From the NCBI GenBank assembly GCA_934277495.1, contig CAKQUI010000121.1:1-5957 (forward strand): DNA of 5,957 bases, given 5' to 3'. The notes under the pieces are model-generated. The model was given only the letters and a program-made list of their open reading frames with translations. It was not told where the DNA came from and searched no databases. The position numbers and the translations under genes are program-made. Each line of letters opens with the position of its first letter. The first letter of the stretch is position 1. The DNA comes from an uncultured Clostridia bacterium. GTDB taxonomy: Bacteria; Bacillota; Clostridia; Peptostreptococcales; Anaerovoracaceae. This document shows positions 1 to 5,957 of the stretch, one piece after another.

Positions 1-1041
1 CTCCAGTACTATCATGAGGGAGATCCTAACACAGAGGTGGCGTACATGGGCTGCCGTACAAGAGTCATCGGCAATCATTACGATCCGACCAGAGAAGTAG
101 TAGGCGGCAGAGGAAATCTCAGCTTCACGTCAGTGAACCTGCCGAGGATAGCTATAAAATCCCACGGCGACATCGAATGGTTCTTCGAAGAACTGGAAAG
201 AAAAGTCGATCTGTGTATCGACCAGCTCATGGAAAGATACAAGATACAGGCTTCAAAGAAAGTCAAGAACTATCCGTTCCTCATGGGGCAGGGTATATGG
301 CTGGATTCAGACAAGCTCAAACCTGAGGATTCAGTTGCCGAAGTACTGAAGCACGGCACACTGACAGTAGGATTCATCGGTCTTGCAGAGTGTCTCAAGG
401 CGCTGATGGGCGTGCATCACGGAGAAAGCAAGGAAGCGCAGGCTATGGGCCTTGAGATCGTAGGCTTCATGCGCAAGAAAATGGACGAGGCTACAGAGAG
501 AACCGGATTCAACTACACACTGATGGCAACACCGGCAGAAGGTCTTTCCGGCAGATTCGTCAGGATGGACAAAGTGAAATACGGCATCATAGAAGGCGTT
601 ACAGACAGAGAATACTATACGAACTCTTTCCATGTACCGGTATACTATAATATAAGTGCATTCGACAAGATAAAGACAGAAGCACCGTACCATGCGCTCA
701 CAAACGCAGGCCACATAACATATGTGGAGCTTGACGGAGATCCATGCAAGAACCTCGATGCCTTCGAACAGGTCGTAAGGTGCATGAAGGAAAGCGGTGT
801 AGGATACGGCTCTATAAACCATCCGGTTGACAGAGACCCTGTATGCGGATATACAGGCATCATAGACAATGAGTGCCCGTGCTGCCACAGGACAGAGGAT
901 GACGGCGACCATGGATTCGAAAGGATACGCAGGATAACCGGTTATCTCGTAGGGACTATGGACAACTGGAACGACGCCAAGTCAGCCGAAGAAAGAGATC
1001 GTGTGAAACACAGCATCGACACAGGAATGGAGAGTATCTGA
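1..1041 (+). CDS. nrdD: Anaerobic (class III) ribonucleoside-triphosphate reductase, C-terminal part (5' truncated)
   Basis: NrdD reduces ribonucleotides to deoxyribonucleotides in the cytoplasm under anoxia, using a glycyl radical. The reading frame is open from base 1 and ends with TGA at 1039-1041, giving 346 residues. Family members are about 700 residues, so the N-terminal half, including any ATP-cone, lies upstream; the GTG at 37 is internal and not a start. Visible landmarks are MGCRTRV (Cys codon 52-54, by family knowledge the likely thiyl-radical cysteine), TPAEGLSGRF near 523-555, a cysteine cluster (codons 844, 874, 880, 883) matching the C-terminal metal site, and RRITGYL with the radical glycine codon at 940-942. 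The first expected metal cysteine appears as Asp (DPVC at 835-846). The activase gene nrdG begins 2 nt downstream, which supports the call. Identity is very secure; exact substrate and reductant type cannot be read from this part. Confidence 0.97.
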   Translation, partial: LQYYHEGDPNTEVAYMGCRTRVIGNHYDPTREVVGGRGNLSFTSVNLPRIAIKSHGDIEWFFEELERKVDLCIDQLMERYKIQASKKVKNYPFLMGQGIWLDSDKLKPEDSVAEVLKHGTLTVGFIGLAECLKALMGVHHGESKEAQAMGLEIVGFMRKKMDEATERTGFNYTLMATPAEGLSGRFVRMDKVKYGIIEGVTDREYYTNSFHVPVYYNISAFDKIKTEAPYHALTNAGHITYVELDGDPCKNLDAFEQVVRCMKESGVGYGSINHPVDRDPVCGYTGIIDNECPCCHRTEDDGDHGFERIRRITGYLVGTMDNWNDAKSAEERDRVKHSIDTGMESI

Positions 1042-1043
1042 TC

Positions 1044-1553
1044 ATGTCAGGCGCTATAAGACTTGCAGGCATAGTGAGAGAATCCATCGTCGATGGTCCG
1101 GGTATAAGGTTCACGGTTTTCTGCCAGGGATGTCCCCACGGATGTCCGGGGTGCCACAATCCGGAAAGCCATGATTTCAGCGGAGGACAGGACTGCAGCA
1201 CGGACAGGCTCCTTGAGGAGATAGACAAGGATCCGCTGCTGGCAGGAGTCACTTTTTCAGGAGGAGAACCTTTCTGTCAGCCTGAGGGATTCCTGGAGCT
1301 GGCAGAAGGCGTGAAGAAAAGAGGTCTGAACATAACTTCTTTCAGCGGATATACCTATGAACAGCTGAAAGATATGGCTTCAGAAAACGATGCAGTGAAA
1401 AAGCTTCTGGATATAACAGATATCCTGGTGGATGGCCCTTTCATAAAGGAGCAGCGTGACCTGACGCTGCAGTTCAGAGGCAGCAGCAATCAGAGAGTGA
1501 TAGATATGAACAGGACACGGGACGAAGGCGATATAGTGATATGGCATCAGTAA
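1044..1553 (+). CDS. nrdG: Anaerobic ribonucleotide reductase-activating protein (radical SAM activase)
   Basis: NrdG is a radical S-adenosylmethionine enzyme that uses a [4Fe-4S] cluster to generate the glycyl radical on NrdD. The 169-residue product is normal for the family. The N-terminus has GIVRESIVDGPGIRFTVF followed by the cluster motif CxxxCxxC at C30, C34 and C37 (CPHGCPGCHNPE). The SAM-contacting GGEP lies at residues 73-76 within TFSGGEPF, and the ILVDGPF block near residue 130 is also typical of NrdG. The ATG is 2 nt after the nrdD stop, with GGAG at 1029-1032 inside nrdD as ribosome binding site, so the two are surely co-transcribed. Three further cysteines (C27, C51, C78) are not part of the core motif. 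No convincing intrinsic terminator follows. Confidence 0.97.
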   Translation: MSGAIRLAGIVRESIVDGPGIRFTVFCQGCPHGCPGCHNPESHDFSGGQDCSTDRLLEEIDKDPLLAGVTFSGGEPFCQPEGFLELAEGVKKRGLNITSFSGYTYEQLKDMASENDAVKKLLDITDILVDGPFIKEQRDLTLQFRGSSNQRVIDMNRTRDEGDIVIWHQ

Positions 1554-1566
1554 TTCAAAAAAACAC

Positions 1567-1595
1567 TTGTGTTCGATATATTACTGTGATATAAT
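1567..1595 (+). promoter_or_regulatory. Extended -10 promoter for rpmB
   Basis: A perfect TATAAT at 1590-1595 is preceded by TG at 1587-1588, giving the extended -10 form TGATATAAT. A weak -35 (TTGTGT, 1567-1572; three of six consensus bases) sits at the ideal 17-bp spacing. Transcription would start near 1602 and leave a leader of about 68 nt before rpmB. A short inverted repeat, AACAC-TT-GTGTT (1562-1573), overlaps the -35. This is prediction from sequence only. Confidence 0.75.
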
Positions 1596-1654
1596 GTCAT
1601 TTGTTCGAGTCTGAAACGAGAAATTTTAGCGAAAGCTTTAAATACTATATGTAT

Positions 1655-1662
1655 AAGGAGGT
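1655..1662 (+). promoter_or_regulatory. Strong Shine-Dalgarno sequence of rpmB
   Basis: AAGGAGGT lies 7 nt before the ATG at 1670. It is a near-complete complement of the 16S rRNA 3' end and the strongest ribosome binding site in the window. It fixes the start of the small ribosomal protein gene. Confidence 0.9.
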
Positions 1663-1669
1663 GCGGTAA

Positions 1670-1861
1670 ATGTCAAGAAAATGTGAGATTTGCGGAAAAG
1701 GACAGGTTTCAGGAAACAATGTATCCCATTCCAACAGACACACAAGAAGAAAATGGAATGCAAATATCCAGACTGTAAGAGTTGATGACAACGGTACAGT
1801 CAGAAAAGCCAAAGTATGCACAAGTTGCATCAGATCAGGCAAGGTAAACCGTGCCATCTAA
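1670..1861 (+). CDS. rpmB: 50S ribosomal protein L28 (bL28), zinc-binding form
   Basis: L28 is a structural protein of the large ribosomal subunit. The 63-residue basic product starts MSRKCEICGKG, continues with GNNVSHSNRHTRRKW, which is the L28 signature, and ends KVCTSCIRSGKV. Two CxxC pairs (C5/C8 and C50/C53) mark the zinc-binding 'C+' version; many bacteria carry a cysteine-free paralogue used when zinc is scarce. The length is usual for Firmicutes. The gene stands alone between its own extended -10 promoter and an intrinsic terminator, flanked by metabolic operons with unrelated roles. Transcription from nrdDG could also read into it, as no terminator was seen before it. Confidence 0.98.
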   Translation: MSRKCEICGKGQVSGNNVSHSNRHTRRKWNANIQTVRVDDNGTVRKAKVCTSCIRSGKVNRAI

Positions 1862-1870
1862 GGTGGATAT

Positions 1871-1901
1871 TGACGCTCACGAAAGTGGGCGTTATTTTTT
1901 T
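1871..1901 (+). terminator. Rho-independent terminator after rpmB
   Basis: A 10-bp stem (1871-1880 with 1885-1894, two G-U pairs) closes a GAAA tetraloop at 1881-1884. It is followed at once by seven T residues (1895-1901). The core pairs ACGCTCAC with GTGGGCGT. It starts 10 nt after the rpmB stop and separates rpmB from the his promoter at 1913. Confidence 0.95.
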
Positions 1902-1912
1902 GTCCAAGGTAC

Positions 1913-1941
1913 TTGACATTCAGACCGCAGGATATTATAAT
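1913..1941 (+). promoter_or_regulatory. Consensus housekeeping sigma-factor promoter of the his operon
   Basis: A perfect -35 (TTGACA, 1913-1918) and perfect -10 (TATAAT, 1936-1941) are separated by exactly 17 bp. Transcription should start near 1948, giving a leader of about 69 nt before hisZ. A promoter this strong in front of a biosynthetic operon suggests that control is by repression; an operator-like palindrome begins at the last base of the -10. Confidence 0.92.
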
Positions 1942-1978
1942 TTATCATAATTTCACGTTAGTGTGATAAAGTGATAAA
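1941..1978 (+). promoter_or_regulatory. Candidate operator: imperfect 38-bp inverted repeat over the his transcription start
   Basis: The left arm (1941-1956) and right arm (1963-1978) match at 12 of 16 paired positions around a 6-nt spacer. The outer seven pairs (TTTATCA / TGATAAA) and the inner TCAC/GTGA are the best conserved parts, apart from one mismatch-prone central block. The right arm is itself a tandem repeat of GTGATAAA (1963-1970 and 1971-1978), so a second, shorter 30-bp register (1941-1970) is also possible. The position, from the -10 across the start site, is typical of a repressor site. The cognate protein is not visible here; a TrpR-family histidine regulator, predicted in some Firmicutes, is one possibility only. 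Confidence 0.5.
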
Positions 1979-2016
1979 ATAAACCGGTCGGTGGATCAGA
2001 TAAAAGAAGGGACGAT

Positions 2017-3126
2017 ATGATAGACGAAAAAGTATTAAGAAACGAGGAGAAAGTTATATTCGATCTGCGTTCACTTTACGGCAGATACGGATATATGCCG
2101 CTGAGGATGAGCAAGTTCGAAGAATATGAACTTTACTCGAACAACAAGGATTTTCTTATCAGCGATCAGATAATAACTTTCAATGATACAGACGGCAAGC
2201 TGATGGCGCTGAAACCGGACGTGACTCTTTCAATTGTAAGAAACGGCAGAGACCAGGAAGGCTGCAAGCAGAAAGTATATTACAACGAGAACATATACAG
2301 GACATCAAGCGGCAGCCGTCAGTTCAAGGAGATCATGCAGGCGGGGCTTGAATGTATCGGAGACATAGATACATACGATATCGTCGAGGTGATATCACTG
2401 GCAGCCCAGACGCTGAAGCTCATATCTGAAGAGTTCGTACTGGATATATCACATCTTGGCATATTGTCAGCACTTCTTGATGAAACAGGAGGCGACGAGA
2501 CTTTCAGAAAAAAGGCGATGGAGCACATCGCTGAAAAGAATATGCATGATATAAGAAGGCTGTGCAGTGAATACGGCATAGCTGACAGGCAGACGGAGAA
2601 ACTTTGCAGCTTCATCAGTATACATGGAGATCCGGAAACTGCTATAAAAAGCCTCGAACATATCTGCGACAGCGAAGCGTCTGTCAGAGCACTGGATGAA
2701 CTGAGGACTATATGCAGGACAGTAGGCAGGCTCGACTTCAAGGGCAGGATAAGATGCGACTTTTCAATAGTCAATAACATGAAATACTACAACGGTATCG
2801 TGTTCAGAGGGTTTCTGAACGGCATATATGAAGGCGTGCTTTCAGGCGGACAGTATGACAACCTCCTGAGGAGGATGGGCAGGACATCCGGTGCAGCAGG
2901 ATTCGCTCTGTATCTCGACCTTCTTGACGATCTCATCACATGCAGCATTGAACATACGATCGACGTTCTGGTGCTGTATGATGATAAAACGGATCTGGGA
3001 CAGATGACTGAGCAGATAAGGACCCTTACGGTGATGGGCAGGACGGTGAGTGCACAGAAGTGCATACCGGAAAAATTCAGATACAGGGAGATCCTGGATC
3101 TGAGAAAGGACAGAAGCGATGATTAA
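2017..3126 (+). CDS. hisZ: ATP phosphoribosyltransferase regulatory subunit HisZ
   Basis: HisZ is a catalytically inactive relative of histidyl-tRNA synthetase that binds short-form HisG, activates it and gives histidine feedback control. The 369-residue product has the class II synthetase fold signatures: LKPDVTLSIVRN (65-76), a motif-2-like stretch around NENIYRTSSGSRQF (90-103), and SGGQYDNLL (276-284). It lacks the synthetase's RGLDYY histidine-binding motif, reading NNMKYYNGIVF (253-263) instead, and has only about 55 residues after the catalytic-like domain, too few for a full anticodon-binding domain. The start ATG has AAGG-type binding sequence at 2007-2012. Its last 8 nt overlap hisG, a short-form catalytic subunit that requires HisZ, which settles HisZ over HisRS. 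It is the first gene of the operon. Confidence 0.95.
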   Translation: MIDEKVLRNEEKVIFDLRSLYGRYGYMPLRMSKFEEYELYSNNKDFLISDQIITFNDTDGKLMALKPDVTLSIVRNGRDQEGCKQKVYYNENIYRTSSGSRQFKEIMQAGLECIGDIDTYDIVEVISLAAQTLKLISEEFVLDISHLGILSALLDETGGDETFRKKAMEHIAEKNMHDIRRLCSEYGIADRQTEKLCSFISIHGDPETAIKSLEHICDSEASVRALDELRTICRTVGRLDFKGRIRCDFSIVNNMKYYNGIVFRGFLNGIYEGVLSGGQYDNLLRRMGRTSGAAGFALYLDLLDDLITCSIEHTIDVLVLYDDKTDLGQMTEQIRTLTVMGRTVSAQKCIPEKFRYREILDLRKDRSDD

Positions 3127-3748
3127 TATAGCACTCCCCAAGGGCAGACTGGGTGACAAGGTCTACGAAAAATTCGAGGCTGCAGGATATGAATGTGCCT
3201 CTATGAAAGAGAAAAACCGCAAACTCATATTCGAAGACTATGAGAGCGGAGTGAGATACTTCTGGGTGAAACCTTCGGATGTTTCTATATATGTGGAGAG
3301 AGGTGCGGCAGATGTAGGCGTGGTAGGCAAGGACATACTTCTTGAGAACGAACCGGATATATATGAACTGCTGGATCTCGATACAGGAAAGTGCAGGATG
3401 GCCGTGGCGTCAGTGAGAGGATTCGAAGACAGCGGCAAGAGGACACTGAAGGTAGCGACGAAGTTCACGAATGTGGCAAGGAAATTCTATGCTAAAAAAG
3501 GCAGAGATATCGATATAATAAAGCTCAACGGATCCATAGAGCTCGCACCGATACTGGGACTTTCGGATGTCATAGTGGATCTTGTGGAGACAGGCACCAC
3601 ACTGAAAGAAAACAATCTTGAAGTCATAGAGACTATAGTGCCGATAAGCGCCAGACTTATAGTGAACAAGGCAAGCTTTAAATTCAAGACAGAAGAAATA
3701 GAGACATTAGTAAGAAAAATGAAAGAGCAGGTGAATACAAATGAGTAG
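3119..3748 (+). CDS. hisG: ATP phosphoribosyltransferase, catalytic subunit (short form)
   Basis: HisG condenses ATP with phosphoribosyl pyrophosphate to phosphoribosyl-ATP, the first and committed step of histidine synthesis. At 209 residues it is the short form without the C-terminal ACT-like regulatory domain, so it should depend on HisZ, encoded immediately upstream. Visible motifs are ALPKGRL (5-11), the ADVGVVGKDIL block (64-74), IKLNGSIELAP (134-144), and the PRPP-binding VDLVETGTTLKEN (153-165). The ATG lies inside the end of hisZ (8-nt overlap) behind AAAGGA at 3105-3110, pointing to coupled translation of the two subunits. The 3' end in turn overlaps hisC by 8 nt. Confidence 0.97.
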   Translation: MINIALPKGRLGDKVYEKFEAAGYECASMKEKNRKLIFEDYESGVRYFWVKPSDVSIYVERGAADVGVVGKDILLENEPDIYELLDLDTGKCRMAVASVRGFEDSGKRTLKVATKFTNVARKFYAKKGRDIDIIKLNGSIELAPILGLSDVIVDLVETGTTLKENNLEVIETIVPISARLIVNKASFKFKTEEIETLVRKMKEQVNTNE

Positions 3749-4808
3749 ATTTTTCAGCAGCAGATTTTCGGGGCTGACTCCATACACTCCGGGAGAACAG
3801 CCTGCAGCTATGCAGCAGTATATCAAACTTAATACCAACGAATCGCCGTATCCGCCTCATGAAGATGTTGCGAAGGCTGCGGCGGAAGCTGCTTCCGGTC
3901 TTCAGATATATTCGAAACCTGAGTGGAACGACCTGGCAGGAAAGCTGGCAGAGATAAACAATGTAAGACCGGAACAGGTGATCCTGACAAACGGTTCAGA
4001 TGAAGTGCTGAATTTTGCATTCATGGCGTTTGCAGATGAAGCTCATCCCCTTGTATTCCCAGATATAACATATGGATTCTATCCGGTGTTTGCGGAGCTG
4101 AACCGCATACCGTATGAAGAGATCCCGGTAGGAGCGGATCTGGCTGTAGATCCTGAAGACTACAAAGGAACAGGAAAGACCATAGTTATAGCTAATCCGA
4201 ACTCACCGACAGGTACATACATGCCGCTTTCTCAGGTAGAGGAAATAGTACGATCGAATCCTGACAACATCGTCATAATAGATGAGGCGTATGTGGATTT
4301 CGGTGCGGAAAGCGCAGTAAAGCTTGTGGACAGATACGACAATCTGCTTGTGACACAGACTTTCTCGAAGTCACGTTCGCTGGCAGGAGGAAGACTTGGT
4401 TTCGGCATAGGAAACACAGAGCTCATCAACGACCTGAACACGATAAAATATTCCACGAACCCATACAATGTGAACAGTATGACAGCAGCGGCGGGATACG
4501 CAGCCGTGTGCAACAACGACTACTATATGTCCAACTGCGGCAGGATAATCGAGACACGCCAGTGGACAAAGAAACATCTCGAAGCGCTGGGATTCGAAGT
4601 GACTGATTCAAAAGCGAATTTCCTTTTCGTGAAGTCAGACCGGATAGACGGTGAGAAACTGTATCTGGAACTCAAAGAAAAAGGCATACTGATCAGACAC
4701 TTCACTAAAGAGCGTATATCCCGGTACAACCGTGTTTCCATAGGGACCATGGAGCAGATGGAGAAATTCATCAGCGCTGTCGAGGCCATACTGGAGGAAC
4801 AGAAATGA
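3741..4808 (+). CDS. hisC: Histidinol-phosphate aminotransferase
   Basis: HisC is a pyridoxal-phosphate enzyme of aminotransferase class I/II that converts imidazole acetol phosphate to histidinol phosphate with glutamate as amino donor. The 355-residue product has KLNTNESPYPP near the N-terminus (29-39), NGSDEVL (84-90), NPNSPTG (152-158, cofactor-contacting Asn), DEAYVDF (181-187, Asp and Tyr near the cofactor), TFSKSRSLAGGRLGF (207-221) with K210 as Schiff-base lysine, and RVSIGT (331-336) with the substrate-carboxylate arginine. Start codon context is moderate (AGCAGGTG at 3726-3733). It overlaps hisG by 8 nt and hisB by up to 4 nt. Related aminotransferases of aromatic amino acids are similar, but the his operon setting decides the role. 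Confidence 0.95.
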   Translation: MSRFFSSRFSGLTPYTPGEQPAAMQQYIKLNTNESPYPPHEDVAKAAAEAASGLQIYSKPEWNDLAGKLAEINNVRPEQVILTNGSDEVLNFAFMAFADEAHPLVFPDITYGFYPVFAELNRIPYEEIPVGADLAVDPEDYKGTGKTIVIANPNSPTGTYMPLSQVEEIVRSNPDNIVIIDEAYVDFGAESAVKLVDRYDNLLVTQTFSKSRSLAGGRLGFGIGNTELINDLNTIKYSTNPYNVNSMTAAAGYAAVCNNDYYMSNCGRIIETRQWTKKHLEALGFEVTDSKANFLFVKSDRIDGEKLYLELKEKGILIRHFTKERISRYNRVSIGTMEQMEKFISAVEAILEEQK

Positions 4809-5395
4809 TGAGAACATCTGAAATAAAGAGAACTACAGGGGAGACGGATATAAGCCTGAAGCTTTGTCTTGACGGGACAGGTTCGTCTATATGCCAGACA
4901 GGATGCGGATTTCTGGATCATATGCTGACGCTGTTTTCGAAACACGGCAGATTCGATCTTGAAGTCAGATGCAGCGGTGATACATACGTTGATTATCACC
5001 ATACTACAGAAGATATCGGCATATGTCTTGGCAGTGCTTTTTCAGAAGCTTTGGGGGACAAGAAAGGCATAACCCGCTATTCTTCAGTGGTACTGCCTAT
5101 GGACGAGGCACTGATACTGTCGGCGGTGGATATTTCCGGAAGAGGCGGATTCTATCCTCAGCTCGATATACCAACTGAAAAAGTCGGGAATTTCGATACC
5201 GAGCTGTGTGAAGAATTCTTTATGGCTTTTTCGAGAAGCAGCGGTGTCACTTTGCATGTAAGGCAGCTGGCAGGCATGAACTCCCATCATATCATAGAAG
5301 GTGTGTTCAAAGCTGTTGCCAGGAGCATGAAGGAGGCAGTGGCTGTTGATGAAAGGTTTTCGGACGAGATACCTTCCACGAAAGGAGTTTTGTAA
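4805..5395 (+). CDS. hisB: Imidazoleglycerol-phosphate dehydratase
   Basis: HisB dehydrates imidazole glycerol phosphate to imidazole acetol phosphate, the substrate of HisC. The 196-residue product is the single-function form, with no phosphatase domain fused as in enterobacteria. Manganese-binding motifs are all present: GFLDHML (35-41), DYHHTTEDIGI (63-73) and MNSHHIIEGVFKA (158-170); the C-terminus has the usual STKGVL. Two adjacent ATGs, at 4805 and 4808, are both usable; GGAGG at 4793-4797 is 7 or 10 nt away. The first gives an ATGA overlap with the hisC stop, and is chosen on spacing. Histidinol-phosphate phosphatase must therefore be encoded elsewhere. Confidence 0.97.
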   Translation: MMRTSEIKRTTGETDISLKLCLDGTGSSICQTGCGFLDHMLTLFSKHGRFDLEVRCSGDTYVDYHHTTEDIGICLGSAFSEALGDKKGITRYSSVVLPMDEALILSAVDISGRGGFYPQLDIPTEKVGNFDTELCEEFFMAFSRSSGVTLHVRQLAGMNSHHIIEGVFKAVARSMKEAVAVDERFSDEIPSTKGVL

Positions 5396-5957
5396 ATGAT
5401 AGCTGTTATAGATTACGGGGTGGGGAACCTGTTTTCCCTGTGCTCGTCTCTGAAATACATCGGCGCTGATGTCACAGTGACGTCAGATGCGGAGCAGATA
5501 AGAAAAGCCGACAGGATCATACTGCCGGGAGTGGGCGCGTTTGCAGACGCCATAGACAAGCTGAGAAGCAAAGGTCTCGACGAAGTCATAAAGGCGGAAG
5601 CCGCTGCAGGAAAGGACATGATGGGTATATGTCTTGGTATGCAGCTGTTGTTCGAAAAGAGTTTCGAATACGGCGAACATGAAGGGCTGGGCCTTCTTAA
5701 AGGTTCGGTGGTACCCATGGAGGGGAATCTTCCGGAAGGTCTGAAGATTCCGCATATAGGCTGGAACCAGCTTGAGTTCACGAAGGAGCACCGGCTGCTT
5801 TCAAAGATAAACGAAGGGGACTGTGTGTATTTCGTACATTCATACTATGCACAGGACTGTGACGACAGCCTCATTGCAGCGACGGATTACGGCAGGAAGA
5901 TCACTGCAGCCGTTGCCATGGACAATGTCATGGGCTGCCAGTTCCACCCTGAGAAAA
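5396..5957 (+). CDS. hisH: Imidazole glycerol phosphate synthase, glutaminase subunit HisH (3' truncated)
   Basis: HisH hydrolyses glutamine and passes ammonia to HisF, together forming imidazole glycerol phosphate and AICAR. The ATG directly follows the hisB stop (TAAATG), with AAAGGAG at 5381-5387 as binding site. The frame stays open to the right edge, giving 187 codons; the family is about 200, so only some 10-20 residues are missing. Class I glutamine amidotransferase features are clear: N-terminal IAVIDYGVGNL (2-12), LPGVGAF (43-49, oxyanion strand), GICLGMQLLF (77-86) with nucleophile C79, PHIGWNQL (119-126), YFVHSYY (145-151), and QFHPEK (182-187) with triad H184 and E186. hisA and hisF would be expected next in a typical operon but lie outside the window. 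Confidence 0.97.
   Translation, partial: MIAVIDYGVGNLFSLCSSLKYIGADVTVTSDAEQIRKADRIILPGVGAFADAIDKLRSKGLDEVIKAEAAAGKDMMGICLGMQLLFEKSFEYGEHEGLGLLKGSVVPMEGNLPEGLKIPHIGWNQLEFTKEHRLLSKINEGDCVYFVHSYYAQDCDDSLIAATDYGRKITAAVAMDNVMGCQFHPEK

Noticed and set aside
331..912. Long open frame of 193 codons on the - strand inside nrdD
   Set aside because: It lies wholly opposite the conserved nrdD frame, its translation is Cys/Tyr/Val-rich without any recognisable motif, and it has no separate promoter or binding site evident. It is a coding shadow.
37..1041. GTG at 37 as the true start of a short nrdD
   Set aside because: The frame is open to base 1 and conserved-looking sequence (QYYHEGDPNTEVAYMGCRT) continues across this codon, so the gene is cut by the window edge.
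1557..1573. Hairpin AACAC-TT-GTGTT next to an A-run, resembling a terminator on the - strand
   Set aside because: The stem is 5 bp with a 2-nt loop, too tight to fold well, and there is no - strand gene for it to serve. On the + strand the A-run is on the wrong side for a terminator.
1631..1654. Small AGC-GAAA-GCT and ATAC/GTAT hairpins in the rpmB leader as a regulatory RNA structure
   Set aside because: The stems are only 3-4 bp and show no known leader architecture; there is too little to support a functional claim.
1948..2016. T-box riboswitch or His-leader attenuator ahead of hisZ
   Set aside because: The leader is only about 69 nt, with no T-box consensus (AGGGTGGNACCGCG), no terminator/antiterminator pair and no leader frame with a run of His codons.
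2017..3126. Histidyl-tRNA synthetase instead of HisZ
   Set aside because: The RGLDYY motif and a full anticodon-binding domain are missing, and the gene overlaps a short-form hisG that needs HisZ.
4523..5002. 159-codon open frame on the - strand across the hisC/hisB junction
   Set aside because: It is antisense to two conserved genes and its Ser/Arg/Cys-rich translation shows no family motif. The same applies to the - strand frames at 2319-2780 and 5413-5781.

Overview
The window is a stretch of chromosome from an anaerobic or facultatively anaerobic Firmicute, most likely a Clostridia-type lineage. This rests on four things: class III (oxygen-sensitive) ribonucleotide reductase genes, a short-form hisG paired with hisZ, strong AAGGAGG-type ribosome binding sites, and heavy use of ATA isoleucine and AGA/AGG arginine codons in every gene. 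The genus cannot be fixed from the sequence. All genes are on the + strand and codon choice looks uniform, so nothing suggests recent transfer.

Region 1 (1-1553) is an nrdD-nrdG pair. The nrdD gene is cut by the left edge; only its C-terminal part is present, carrying the GCRT cysteine, a cysteine cluster and the glycyl-radical site. nrdG, the radical-SAM activase that installs that radical, follows after 2 nt. Together they supply deoxyribonucleotides without oxygen.

Region 2 (1554-1901) is a single-gene unit for ribosomal protein L28 (rpmB, zinc-binding four-cysteine form). It has an extended -10 promoter, a strong Shine-Dalgarno sequence and a clear intrinsic terminator.

Region 3 (1902-5957) is the start of a histidine biosynthesis operon, hisZ-hisG-hisC-hisB-hisH. 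It is driven by a perfect consensus housekeeping promoter (TTGACA, 17 bp, TATAAT). An imperfect 38-bp inverted repeat covers the expected transcription start and is a candidate repressor operator. The genes overlap or abut, so translation is probably coupled. HisZ and short HisG form the ATP phosphoribosyltransferase (step 1). HisB is the dehydratase, HisC the aminotransferase, and HisH the glutaminase half of IGP synthase; hisH is cut by the right edge. hisD, often found next to hisG, is not between hisG and hisC or anywhere else in the window.

No mobile element, CRISPR array, tRNA, rRNA or unknown multi-gene system was seen. The most interesting items are the operator-like palindrome, the absent hisD, and an Asp in place of the expected first cysteine of the NrdD metal site.
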